61,322 nucleotides of DNA from Natronocalculus amylovorans (GTDB lineage: Archaea > Halobacteriota > Halobacteria > Halobacteriales > Haloferacaceae). The stretch spans positions 1-61,322 of the forward strand of contig NZ_JAKRVX010000011.1 in the NCBI RefSeq assembly GCF_023638035.1, in the 5' to 3' direction. Below, piece after piece: positions 7,968-16,752 of the stretch. The translations under genes were made by a program, and so were the position numbers. The number at the start of each line of letters is the position of its first letter. Within the stretch, counting starts at the first letter, position 1. Under the pieces are notes generated by a model. It did no database searches. It had not been told where the DNA came from and saw only the letters and a program-made list of their open reading frames with translations.

Positions 7968-10003
7968 CCAATCACCACCCACGTACCAAGTGCAATCGTC
8001 GAGAGGACGACAACAAATTTGACACCGGCAACGATGTCTGCATTTCGAATGTACCCACAGATCAACCCAGCCAGTACCGCTTGGATAGTGACCGCGTGGA
8101 AAAACAGCAGTGACAACAGTGCTGGATCAAATCCACCACCAAAGTCAGGACCACCGCCTACGCCTTCCAATTCCGCTTGTGAGCCTTCTCCCGCAATTCC
8201 GGTCATTGCCTCAATAAACTGCGTTTGCAAAATTGCCATCACCGCAAGCAATGTTAAATATGTCATAATAATAATCGTTACCTGCATCCGGGTCCGGGAA
8301 ATCCGCTCTCGTTCAATATCATCTTGGTTTTCGCTTGCTTGTGCTGCTGTTGAGAGTACATCTGTAATCTGGCTGGACGCCTCCTGTGCTTCGGTGATGA
8401 GTTTCACTGTCCGTGCAAGCCGTGGGATATGGTATTTGTTGTTAAACTCAACAAGTGCATCCCGGATACTCATTCCATAGTTTACTTTTGCGTACATAAT
8501 CTCGAACTCATCTGCCAACTTTCCAGATGAGGTATCCGCAACCGTATAGATCGACTCAACAAGCGTTTGTCCGGTATCGTTCGCACTGGAAAGCTTTCTG
8601 AGTGTATCAGAGAGTTTTCCAGTTACAGCATGGCGCGATCGCACATTCCATTCATGGAAGATTGCGAGCGGTGTGAATATGAAGTAGATCGGCAGGTAGA
8701 CCCAGATTAGTGTGCTCCAGATTGGTTGCTCAATCCATTCGCTGTAGGCAATCGGCGCTCTCCCACCAACAATTGCAATCAACAATAACACCATCGTTGC
8801 TGGGACGGTCAGTGCAAGCGTAAACAGCGGGTTGTCACGGAAGAAGATGTGTGGCGCTTTGAGTATCTCCGTTGTTTTGTACGTCCCTTCACGTGATTTA
8901 ATTCGATCGAAAATCTGTTTGTCACCAACAAACCGCTCAACCAACCCAAGGTGAAGCAACCCTTCTTTCGAGACGTCTTGTAGTCGTTCGCTGGCCCCTT
9001 CAGCACCAAGATAGCCGTTTCCAGGCTCATCCTGCTTCACCGTCGAAATAAGCACCAAAAATCCGACCCCAACCAACGGAATAAGCGCATAGATCGTTGC
9101 ATACAGCAACGTTACGTCCGCATCGCCCATCATCCCCATGATCACGAGGATGATGACCAACAGAAGCGGGAACAGCGAGAGCGTCATATACATCTCGCCG
9201 AACAGCTCTAAGGTTTCAAGCGTCAGCTCTTGTTGCTGTTTTGCTGTTCGCATATGCGCGTCTTTCTTATCATCAAGAAACGACTCCATATCGCCACCGG
9301 AGTTGACGATCGAGAGCATATCCGTGAGAAACTGCGACAGATCGCTGCTTGGAGTTTCAAGCGCCTGCTGACGGATTGCGTTCCGATAATCCGTCCCAAA
9401 ATACTCCGTCTCTCGGACAATGCTCTGGAACTCACGAGACACCTCCCCGTAGGTATCATCTGCTTCGGCCATTGCTTCGAGAATCTCTAGTTGATTGAGG
9501 CCACCAACAGAGAGCGCATACATGAACGCGATTGCATCCGGAAGCAACATATTGATCTCTCGTTTCCGGGTGTCCGCCCGAGAGTACGGAATCGCAAGCA
9601 GTGACCCGAATCCAGCCGCAAACCCGATCGATCCAAACACAATTCCGGTAATCCCAATAAACGCCGGCATTGCAAGCGAGCGAAGCAGGGTTCGGATCTC
9701 CGGTGACGAAACCGGGATTCCGAGGCTCAATGAGGCAGGATTGACAACCCCTGCCCAGAAGAGTCCATACCCAAGTACAGTCCCGAGGACCCAGAGGATA
9801 CCGCCTGCAATAACCCCAAGTGCAAGCGATCGGGACATGTATAGCTCAACCGGATCACCCATCCGTGCTTCAGTGAGTTTGCGGTCAATGTCTGCGACAA
9901 AATCGCCATCTGGATTAAATACAACGCGAAAGAGCGGATAGAACAGGTCTGAGAGAATATCACTATCAGGGTTCGATCCAGGCCTGTCGAACTGTTCAGA
10001 CAC
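7964..10003 (-). CDS. pilC: Type IV pilus platform protein, PilC/TadC (GspF) family
   Basis: 679 residues, start codon GTG at 10003. It has two GspF/TadC domains in tandem, each with a cytoplasmic helical bundle and transmembrane segments; hydrophobic stretches are visible near residues 60-85, 110-150, 275-335, 405-435, 445-465, 580-600 and 630-679. The first cytoplasmic domain (LLPDAIAFMYALSVGGLNQL) and the second (LSDTLRKLSSANDTGQTLVE) carry the family's pattern. PilC is the inner-membrane platform that couples the PilB ATPase to pilin assembly. It starts two bases after the pilB stop and overlaps the next gene by four bases. The resemblance to the haloarchaeal PilB3/PilC3 pair is inferred, not computed. 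Confidence 0.9.
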   Translation of the reverse strand: MSEQFDRPGSNPDSDILSDLFYPLFRVVFNPDGDFVADIDRKLTEARMGDPVELYMSRSLALGVIAGGILWVLGTVLGYGLFWAGVVNPASLSLGIPVSSPEIRTLLRSLAMPAFIGITGIVFGSIGFAAGFGSLLAIPYSRADTRKREINMLLPDAIAFMYALSVGGLNQLEILEAMAEADDTYGEVSREFQSIVRETEYFGTDYRNAIRQQALETPSSDLSQFLTDMLSIVNSGGDMESFLDDKKDAHMRTAKQQQELTLETLELFGEMYMTLSLFPLLLVIILVIMGMMGDADVTLLYATIYALIPLVGVGFLVLISTVKQDEPGNGYLGAEGASERLQDVSKEGLLHLGLVERFVGDKQIFDRIKSREGTYKTTEILKAPHIFFRDNPLFTLALTVPATMVLLLIAIVGGRAPIAYSEWIEQPIWSTLIWVYLPIYFIFTPLAIFHEWNVRSRHAVTGKLSDTLRKLSSANDTGQTLVESIYTVADTSSGKLADEFEIMYAKVNYGMSIRDALVEFNNKYHIPRLARTVKLITEAQEASSQITDVLSTAAQASENQDDIERERISRTRMQVTIIIMTYLTLLAVMAILQTQFIEAMTGIAGEGSQAELEGVGGGPDFGGGFDPALLSLLFFHAVTIQAVLAGLICGYIRNADIVAGVKFVVVLSTIALGTWVVIG

Positions 10004-10005
10004 GA

Positions 10006-13000
10006 TTAGCCCTCCGTTCGATCGTCTGCATCTGTTGAGCCGCGCTCATCCTCACTCTGGCGCTCATCCACATTCGAATCTTCAGCGTTGGCTTCAGCTT
10101 CATCAGCAGCAAGATATTCATCAAAAACGCCTGCATCATCCGATGCTACTTCGTCTCTGTCGGCTTCGGAATCGGGCTTCATATCCATATCAGCGTCGGG
10201 ATCGGGCTCTGTATCCGTAGCCGTCTCGTCACCAGTGGCTCCTTGCTCATCAACCTCTTTTGGTGTAACAGTGATCTCTTCTGCTACCGCTAGCCCTTTG
10301 AGTGCGCTTGCAACGGATTCGGTAACCGTTCCACGGTACGACGGGAAGAGTGACTCTTCGGCTTTCTTCAGTATCCGTGTTGCCGTCTCAGATTGGAGCG
10401 TCCCAGGGTCTGGCCGTGGCACTAACGCCTCTGTATCCGGGTCAATATCAATGAGAACAGACTCCATCTCCCGGAGGTCCTCTAGACTTGCCTCCAGCTC
10501 ATCGTTTGCCATGAGTGCCAAAATTGTATCAGGGTCATTCATAAATGCCTGAATCGTCGCTGCAACCTGTGTGTAGGTGTTGAGACCGCGATCGATCAGA
10601 TATGCAAGTACCACTTCACGCTGGAACTGCTCGCTTTTTAATTCCTCGTGAGTCCACCCGCGATCGAATTTGATGCTCTCTAAGGTGTTTGATGTGCCAA
10701 GCCGGAGGAACTCATCCGTTTCCGCCTGCCATTGGAACACATCTTGTACGTTGATTTCGTCATTTTCCGCATCATAGTGATTGATTTCGGTGATCGACTT
10801 GTTCCGTCGTACCTTTTTGCCCTGCACCCGCGTCGAGGTCTGGATTGAGACCAGGTCTAACGCGGTAAACATCGTTTTCGAAACGTTGATCGGCTCAGTC
10901 GTAAACCGTTTTAAGACCTCGCCAACCGTGTCCGCGTGGAATGTGGTGTATGTGGTGTGTCCCGTGGACATGACCTGAAAGAGCGTTCGACCCTCTTCAC
11001 CGCGGATCTCACCCATCACGATGTAATCCGGTCGCTGTCGGAGCGCTGCCTCAAGCAGGTCGAACTCATCAACATCGCCTTTGTCATCGTCAGAAAAGGA
11101 TGGCCGAGTCACTGAGGCAATCCAGTTTCGCTGTGGGAGTTCGACCTCTCTGGTATCTTCGATCGAGACGATCTTTGAATTCGATGGAATGAACAGTGAG
11201 ACTGCGTTCAGACTTGTTGTTTTCCCGGATGCAGTCCCACCGGCGAAAATGAGGCTTTTGTTGTTCTCGATGCAAAGCCACAGATACGCCATCTCCTCCA
11301 GCGAGAACGTGTGCCAATTGATGAGGTCGATCGGTGTGAACGGGACTTCCTTGAACTGCCTGATGGTATAGTTTGTCCCGTGATCCGAGACTTCACGACC
11401 AAGCGTAAGCTGTGCACGGGAGCCATCCGGGAGCGTTGCATCCACCTGTGGCCGACGTTTTGAGATCCCCTTCCCCGATCGCTGTGCGAGCTTGACAACG
11501 AAGTCGTCCAGCCGTTTTTCTCCGTGGGTAATATTCGAAATAAGCTGCTCGTATTCCGAGTGATAGACAAAGACGGGTGAGTTGTACCCATCACAGGAGA
11601 TGTCCTCAACATTGATGTCGTGTTTGATCGGGTCAATTCGCTCGTACCCAATAAAGTCGCGTTTGAGAATGTACAGCAGCTTTTCAACTTGGTACTCGGT
11701 TAGTGTCTCCGAATTCTCCGCAAGCACAGCAGGCTCCGGGCGAGCAGCGATGCCATCTAGCTGTCCATCATCTTCGACAGCATCTCTGTACCCGATCTTT
11801 CGTAGTGCCTTTCCAATGGGCGTGTCTGGCCGTGTATTGAGTGCGAGCTTCGGTTCAAACTCCGCAAATGCCGGTTCCCGATCGAACCGAGCAGCAAGTT
11901 GTTTCATCAGCGACAAGAGCTTTTGCCATCCCGTTTCGAGTTGATTGCCCATCGGCTCACTCGGCGTTTGGCTATACAAACTGTATCGCTCCAGCAAGCG
12001 GTATGCCTCATCAGTGATGACCCCAAGGCGATGTTGGTCATCGCTTGCTGCTGTCCCCTGCTCGCGGTACTTGATCGCCGTTCTAAGCTTCTCTGTTAGA
12101 TACTGGGTTACGTCACGCTCGATCGAGTTTTGGTACGGCTCAATAACGTAGTATTTTTTCTCGTTCTCTTTCTGTGAGTGAAAAATAATAATGAACGCAT
12201 ATGGTTTGTTCACCCAGTAGCGTTCGATCTCTTTGAAATGCAGTTTCTTCGCCATGGGGACTGCCTTTTCGAGATCATATCTGTTTGCGACAGTTGTGAT
12301 CCCGTTTTCATCTGAAAAGAACGTATCCTCATCAATATCATCCTGTATATTGACCGTGCGCTCATCCACTACTTCAGAGAGCTCTTCGGCTCGTGACGCT
12401 CCGAGCGAAAGCATCGCTTCGAGATTGTTCGGATCAAATCCAAGCGCTTCCTTTTGTTCAAACCGAATAATCTCGCCACCCTCATCTCGTGGACGGCTTC
12501 CATCCGCATTGTAGTAGTAGAGCCGTTTGTAATGCTCCCACATCCAGATATCCTTCACGACTGGTGTCGTGTGTGGGTTACAGAATTCCTCAAAATAGTC
12601 GTCTAAGCCGACGATCCGTGGTGCTGCATCATCAACCGCTTCCTGACCGGTAACAAGCCCAATTCCAAGCGCTTCTCGCTCACTGAATGGGAGCACCATC
12701 CCATCATCTCTCCGCGGTCGAGTGCCGTCCGCTTCGTAGTAGTATGCTCGCTTATAATGTTCCCACAGCCACTCGCCACGGCGTACTGGTGTTGTATCTG
12801 GATCGCAGAACTGTTTGAAATATCGTTCAAGACCACAGGCAGCCTCCGCTGCGGTGGTCGCAACATCGGTTATCTCCGCAGGGTGAAACCCAAGCGTTGA
12901 TTGGATAGATTTGGTCTTCCCAAGTTGCTCCCACTGTGATCGAGTAAACGGCGGTTTTGACCCTCCCGATCGGATTTGGCTCACCCGCTGGGCAGACTCA

Positions 13001-13128
13001 GTCTCTCCGATCGTTTTAAAATAGTCTTCCCACGTAAACTCTCCGACGGAAACTGCTTGCTGATCCTTCTCAGTAGACGACACCACAGCGGCGACATCCT
13101 CAACGTTACTGGTGTCGTCAGTTGCCAT
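10006..13128 (-). CDS. pilB: Type IV pilus assembly ATPase PilB (GspE/VirB11 family)
   Basis: 1040 residues. The ATPase core lies at about residues 470-800: Walker A FAGGTASGKTTSLNA, the Asp box (SIEDTREVELPQRNW), Walker B-like region RQRPDYIVMGEIRGEEGRT and the His box TTFHADTVGEV. It energises pilin polymerisation at the cytoplasmic face of the membrane with PilC. The N-terminal region carries repeats: residues 100-158 and 174-236 share YF..FC.P.TTPV...W.WEHYKR.YYY.ADG.RPR, and residues 34-86 look like a third, worn copy ending in LGFHP. The last ~90 residues are a disordered, very acidic tail typical of halophiles. First gene of the operon; a TTTAAA box lies 22-27 bases upstream. Confidence 0.93.
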   Translation of the reverse strand: MATDDTSNVEDVAAVVSSTEKDQQAVSVGEFTWEDYFKTIGETESAQRVSQIRSGGSKPPFTRSQWEQLGKTKSIQSTLGFHPAEITDVATTAAEAACGLERYFKQFCDPDTTPVRRGEWLWEHYKRAYYYEADGTRPRRDDGMVLPFSEREALGIGLVTGQEAVDDAAPRIVGLDDYFEEFCNPHTTPVVKDIWMWEHYKRLYYYNADGSRPRDEGGEIIRFEQKEALGFDPNNLEAMLSLGASRAEELSEVVDERTVNIQDDIDEDTFFSDENGITTVANRYDLEKAVPMAKKLHFKEIERYWVNKPYAFIIIFHSQKENEKKYYVIEPYQNSIERDVTQYLTEKLRTAIKYREQGTAASDDQHRLGVITDEAYRLLERYSLYSQTPSEPMGNQLETGWQKLLSLMKQLAARFDREPAFAEFEPKLALNTRPDTPIGKALRKIGYRDAVEDDGQLDGIAARPEPAVLAENSETLTEYQVEKLLYILKRDFIGYERIDPIKHDINVEDISCDGYNSPVFVYHSEYEQLISNITHGEKRLDDFVVKLAQRSGKGISKRRPQVDATLPDGSRAQLTLGREVSDHGTNYTIRQFKEVPFTPIDLINWHTFSLEEMAYLWLCIENNKSLIFAGGTASGKTTSLNAVSLFIPSNSKIVSIEDTREVELPQRNWIASVTRPSFSDDDKGDVDEFDLLEAALRQRPDYIVMGEIRGEEGRTLFQVMSTGHTTYTTFHADTVGEVLKRFTTEPINVSKTMFTALDLVSIQTSTRVQGKKVRRNKSITEINHYDAENDEINVQDVFQWQAETDEFLRLGTSNTLESIKFDRGWTHEELKSEQFQREVVLAYLIDRGLNTYTQVAATIQAFMNDPDTILALMANDELEASLEDLREMESVLIDIDPDTEALVPRPDPGTLQSETATRILKKAEESLFPSYRGTVTESVASALKGLAVAEEITVTPKEVDEQGATGDETATDTEPDPDADMDMKPDSEADRDEVASDDAGVFDEYLAADEAEANAEDSNVDERQSEDERGSTDADDRTEG

Positions 13129-13148
13129 AGGAATATCTTGCTCCTTTT

Positions 13149-13156
13149 CGTTTAAA
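13149..13156 (-). promoter_or_regulatory. Putative TATA box of the pilus operon
   Basis: GTTTAAAG on the plus strand (CTTTAAAC on the minus strand) lies 21-28 bases upstream of the pilB ATG at 13128. This is the right spacing for a near-leaderless archaeal transcript. Confidence 0.45.
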
Positions 13157-13428
13157 GGGTTCCGGGTAAGTTATCATATTTGATATGTTTTGGTCATCTG
13201 AACAGTACACTGGTAGTACATGAGTTTTGATTGAGCCGAGAATCATTCACGATAAGTAATATATCATATTCTGTGAGTTTCATATCGTAGAGGGGGGTGG
13301 GGCCTCTTGGTTACTAAGTGGCTACTTGCGTTCTAGGCACTTCTTTCTCCCCGTTGTTACGGCAATATGGCTACCTTTGAGCCATACGAGTAGATAACCG
13401 GCGATGAGGCGTAGTATGGACGTTTCAA

Positions 13429-13465
13429 GGGTAAACCTCGCCCTTCAGGGCGGGGAGGATGTCAA
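13429..13465 (+). repeat. Solo right end (RE) hairpin of a TnpB-type element
   Basis: GGGTAAACCTCGCCC-TTCA-GGGCGGGGAGGATGTCAA: an 8-bp stem (one G-T mismatch) with a 4-base loop, ending in GGAGGATGTCAA, the reverse complement of TTGACATCCTCC. The orientation implies a former element to the left on the plus strand, but none remains. Confidence 0.65.
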
Positions 13466-13642
13466 TAGTACAAAAGAAGCCACAGTGAGCAGACCTGTCT
13501 CTTATTGGCCCTCGGGTGGTCGATTGCGATCGGCTCCAATCTCGACATTAGTACCGTGATCGTCCGTCTCAAATTCTATGATATGAAGTATAAAAGCCCC
13601 GGGCTGCTGATTTGACGGTCATACATCTGTTTCCTTGAAAAT

Positions 13643-13653
13643 CTTAATTATAC
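13643..13653 (+). promoter_or_regulatory. Putative TATA box of uspA
   Basis: CTTAATTATAC lies 23-33 bases before the ATG at 13676, consistent with a leaderless transcript. Confidence 0.5.
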
Positions 13654-13675
13654 ACTTCCCGATCAAGGTACTACC

Positions 13676-14095
13676 ATGAGCTCCCGTGTGTTGGTCGCCA
13701 TGGATCACTCTGATATGAGTGAGAAGGCCCTCAGATATGCACTTTCAGTACATCAAGATGCGAAAATAACCGTCCTACACGTCGTTGGGGAACCCTCTTC
13801 GATGTGGGGGCAAGCAGTTTCACTTGCGCTCGAAGATGACATTGAACAGGCTGCACGCGATCGGGCGAAAACGGTAATCGAAACCGCGGAAGCGATCGCT
13901 GCAGAATACGACACAACAATCGACACAAAAGTACTGGTCGGTCACCCTGCCAGAGCAATCATCAACCACGCCACAAACTACGACACTGTGATTATTGGCT
14001 CACATGGTGGGACGCTTGCAGAACGCCTGTTTGTCGGAAACGTCGCTGAGCAGGTCTTTCGTCGATCGCCAATTCCGGTAACTGTTGTTCGATGA
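13676..14095 (+). CDS. Universal stress protein, UspA family
   Basis: 139 residues, the standard length of a single-domain Usp. It starts SSRVLVAMDHSDMSEKALRY, the usual first strand and helix, and ends with the ATP-binding signature GSHGGTLAERLFVGNVAEQV (G-2x-G-9x-G-S/T/N pattern) and SPIPVTVVR. Likely an ATP-binding stress or growth-arrest protein in the cytoplasm; its partners are unknown. It lies tail to tail with the Pit phosphate transporter gene (17 bases between stops), so no operon link. Universal stress proteins often neighbour transporters in haloarchaea. Confidence 0.9.
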   Translation: MSSRVLVAMDHSDMSEKALRYALSVHQDAKITVLHVVGEPSSMWGQAVSLALEDDIEQAARDRAKTVIETAEAIAAEYDTTIDTKVLVGHPARAIINHATNYDTVIIGSHGGTLAERLFVGNVAEQVFRRSPIPVTVVR

Positions 14096-14112
14096 GTGTG
14101 GTGTGGCTCCGA

Positions 14113-15282
14113 TCAGAAACCGATCTCAAGTACAGTAAAGAAGGCGTATGAGAGTCCAAGCGAGACAGATGGCCCAATAATCCACATTGAGACGTATTTT
14201 GCAACTGCTTTTGGATTAACCAATTCACCTGAGCCTACCACTTCTTTTGGCTCTTCTTCACCAATCTTTCGTACAGGCGCCCCTGCCTCTGCACCGATCG
14301 CCCCGGGAACAATTTCTGCATCCACATCCCCAGTCACTACGTCACTCGCTTTGATCGGGCGTGTTGCACGACCCCATCCAAGGCCGACAATTGTCATCAC
14401 CATTGCCATCACAAGACTGATTGGGATTCCAATGTAGGAGAGCGCTGTTGTGATTGTGGCGGCAGTGAGCATCACGATGAGCGCTGCAAGCAGTGGAATA
14501 TCGCTTAGTTCGGTTCCAACAGAGTCCATCGTTCGTCGAGCGATGGTAAATCCACCCAATCCGATCGCAAGCGTGGCAATAATAATCGCCGTATTCGGCT
14601 CAATTGCACCACTGCTAACAAGCGGGGCAGCGGCGTTCGGGACATTGCTTGCCCCTGCGCTGAACGCCATATAACAACCAATAATCAATACCACAACTGT
14701 TGTTCCCATCTCTTTTGAAGTTGTGTTTGGCCCACGCACTGGCGTTGGGATCGTTCGAGTTCGATCGAGTACAAGCAGTGGACCATCAGACGATCTAATA
14801 GCAAACCGACGATTAAGTTCAGGATAGAAATAGCGACCAATAATTCCACCAACCCAGAATCCGATTACGGGCGTCACAACCCACCACATGACGATCCGTC
14901 CCATTGTCTCAAAATTGAGTGTTCCAGTTGCGAGCCCAAGGCCAGCAATTGCACCAACTGTGGTCATTGACGTTGGTACGGGGACGCCGAAGAGATTTGC
15001 GACAAGAATGCCCATACCAATGAAAAATAGTACCGCAACACCCGCTTCAAGCGAGATTGGGGTCGTAATAATCTCACCGGAAAGCGTGTCAATCACGTTT
15101 CGTCCAACAGTCCAACCACCAAGAAATACAAAAAATGTCATCGCCACCGCTGCGGCCGTCTTCGAGATGACTCCTGCCCCAACTGCTGGCCCCCACGCAA
15201 CAGCAGTTGAGGAGCCTCCAATATTAAATCCGACAAAGATAGATGCAAAAATACCGATCGCCAATATTGTCGTAAGAGACAT
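14113..15282 (-). CDS. Inorganic phosphate transporter, Pit family
   Basis: 389 residues from the ATG at 15282; the open frame extends 40 codons upstream through non-membrane sequence and is not used. Two homologous halves carry the Pit signatures: FNIGGSSTAVAWGPAVGAGV near the N-terminus and FSAGASNVPNAAAPLVSSGA near residue 190. About ten to eleven hydrophobic helices are visible, with a polar loop (residues about 315-345). The family moves metal-phosphate or phosphate with protons or sodium ions. Many archaea place a PhoU-like DUF47 gene beside pit; none is seen here. Convergent with the uspA gene. Confidence 0.88.
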   Translation of the reverse strand: MSLTTILAIGIFASIFVGFNIGGSSTAVAWGPAVGAGVISKTAAAVAMTFFVFLGGWTVGRNVIDTLSGEIITTPISLEAGVAVLFFIGMGILVANLFGVPVPTSMTTVGAIAGLGLATGTLNFETMGRIVMWWVVTPVIGFWVGGIIGRYFYPELNRRFAIRSSDGPLLVLDRTRTIPTPVRGPNTTSKEMGTTVVVLIIGCYMAFSAGASNVPNAAAPLVSSGAIEPNTAIIIATLAIGLGGFTIARRTMDSVGTELSDIPLLAALIVMLTAATITTALSYIGIPISLVMAMVMTIVGLGWGRATRPIKASDVVTGDVDAEIVPGAIGAEAGAPVRKIGEEEPKEVVGSGELVNPKAVAKYVSMWIIGPSVSLGLSYAFFTVLEIGF

Positions 15283-15538
15283 ATGAATAATATCGTTACA
15301 AAGGCGGAAAAATATTCTGAGAACATTTAAAAATAATTTGAATGACGTATTTATATTATATAATCGCAGTTCTGAGCGGATTTTAACTGGACACGCAACC
15401 AACAGGTTTGGACAGTCAGACAGGCAGTTTGATCATAACCCGGCCCAACGGGTTTTGAACTTCAGCAACCCACCTCGTTCGCCCCTCCCTAATTCGAGCC
15501 TGCGCCGTTTCGACGAGTCGATTCTGACCGTATGAAAA

Positions 15539-15611
15539 CGGGCGTGACGGGATTTGAACCCGTGATCGAGTGGTTAGGAACCGCTCGCCCTATCCGCTAG
15601 GCCACACGCCC
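15539..15611 (-). tRNA. tRNA-Arg (anticodon CCU)
   Basis: Read on the minus strand, the acceptor arms GGGCGTG and CACGCCC pair over seven bases, the T arm is ACGGG-TTCAAAT-CCCGT, and the D arm contains GCCTAGCGGATAGGGC. The seven-base anticodon loop is TTCCTAA, giving anticodon CCT (reads AGG). The anticodon stem has one C-A mismatch. CCA is not encoded. No integrase or duplicated tRNA end is seen next to it. Confidence 0.9.
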
Positions 15612-15685
15612 GCAGCATTTGGATTTCATCAGTAGTCGGCACTCACGAGCAAGATAAATCCGCAAAAACCGACGGCCAACGGTGA

Positions 15686-16015
15686 TCAGTTAGACTTTTC
15701 AGCCGCTTCAGCGGTCTCGGTTTCAGCGTCTGCTTCTGCTTCTGCTTCTTCAACAACTGGCTCGTCTTCAACTGTCGAGTCCGCCGCTGCGGTCTCTGTA
15801 TCGGAGTCGCTGGATTTCTTTTTGCTCTCGGACATCTCTTTGAGCTCTTCTTCAACCTCTTCACGGCCTTTTTTGAACTCACCCATCGCTTGACCGGTCG
15901 ATCGCGCAAGCTTTGGAATTTTGTTTGCACCAAACAGGAGCACCAGTACGAGCAGGATGATGAGCAGTTCGGGACCAACCGGCAGGCCGCCGAACAATGG
16001 AATCATAGTTGCCAT
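15686..16015 (-). CDS. tatA: Twin-arginine translocase subunit TatA
   Basis: 109 residues: a short N-terminus, one hydrophobic helix (LPVGPELLIILLVLVLLFGA, residues 11-30), the FGANKIPKLARSTGQ amphipathic helix with the conserved FG hinge, then a long acidic disordered tail typical of haloarchaeal TatA. TatA forms the pore-forming oligomer of the Tat system, which exports most secreted proteins in haloarchaea, including the Tat-lipoprotein encoded at 34567. A second ATG three codons in is also possible. Monocistronic; TatC is not in the window. Confidence 0.92.
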   Translation of the reverse strand: MATMIPLFGGLPVGPELLIILLVLVLLFGANKIPKLARSTGQAMGEFKKGREEVEEELKEMSESKKKSSDSDTETAAADSTVEDEPVVEEAEAEADAETETAEAAEKSN

Positions 16016-16222
16016 TTCTACTCGTGGATAACCCAGTCGTAATTATAGTCTTTTTGCCTTTGATGGGCTTCGGCGACCATACGACCCAGAGAGATCCGTG
16101 ATTGACAGCATATTTGCCAGCAATATGCGACAGAATGTAGTGAAATTTGGTCCGTGTCGCCAGTACGCGTCAGTAACTGGGTGGAACCATACGTACAAAT
16201 CGGTTCAGTCCAACAGTTGATT

Positions 16223-16711
16223 GTGAGTTTGGTTAATCAACAAGCACCGACCTTTACGGCGCCGATCGCAGATACAGATGGACTGTCAACGATGACGCTG
16301 TCTGATGCGCTTGGCGATGGCCCGATCGTACTCGCGTTCTTTCCGGCAGCATTTTCAAGCGTCTGCACGGCAGAGCTCTGTACGTTCAGAGATGGACTCT
16401 CAACATTCAACGAGCTCTCTGCAACAATATACGGAATCAGCACAGATCTCCCCTATGCACTTGCGGAATTTCGGACGCAGTTCGAACTTGGGTTTCCATT
16501 GATTAGTGATACAAATGGGACGATTATCGAACAGTATGGAGTCACGACTTCATTTGATCATATTGGGCTCCAACCGGTTGCCCAGCGTGCGGTTTTTGTG
16601 CTCGATGAGACTGGAAGGGTTGTATACGAGTGGATTGCAGATAATCCGGGGCAACAACCCGAGTATGATGCTGTTGAATCCGCAGTCGCGACGCTTATCG
16701 CCGAGCAGTAG
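16223..16711 (+). CDS. Peroxiredoxin (AhpC/TSA, redoxin fold)
   Basis: 162 residues from the GTG at 16223 (MSLVNQQAPTFTAP), chosen because this places the domain at the N-terminus as usual; the open frame begins 23 codons earlier. The thioredoxin-fold active site AFFPAAFSSVCTAELCTFRD contains the peroxidatic cysteine in the Thr/Ser-x-x-Cys context and a second cysteine five residues later. VYEWIADNPGQQPEYDAV near the end matches the family's C-terminal region. It reduces peroxides with thioredoxin or a similar donor; thioredoxin reductase-like genes lie at 18702-22554. The gene is followed 41 bases later by an HD-domain gene in the same direction. Confidence 0.85.
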   Translation: MSLVNQQAPTFTAPIADTDGLSTMTLSDALGDGPIVLAFFPAAFSSVCTAELCTFRDGLSTFNELSATIYGISTDLPYALAEFRTQFELGFPLISDTNGTIIEQYGVTTSFDHIGLQPVAQRAVFVLDETGRVVYEWIADNPGQQPEYDAVESAVATLIAEQ

Positions 16712-16752
16712 GCGGGCAACTGTTTTTACTCACCGCCTCGAATCACAGTCGG

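Larger units (their letters stand above)
13129..13675. other. Intergenic region between pilB and uspA, with solo IS right end
   Basis: No gene is recognised in these 547 bases. They hold the pilB promoter, A+T-rich repeats of CATAT type (13176-13275), a G-run near 13291-13304, a reversed TnpB-element right-end hairpin at 13429-13465 and the promoter of the universal stress protein gene. No transposase reading frame is left next to the hairpin. Confidence 0.5.

Noticed and set aside
13129-13675. CRISPR-like or array repeats in the long intergenic region
   Set aside because: Only short A+T repeats and a single hairpin are present; no evenly spaced direct repeats here or elsewhere in the window.
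15338-15535. Open frame between the Pit gene and tRNA-Arg
   Set aside because: 65 codons, low complexity, no promoter or homologue recognised; likely chance.
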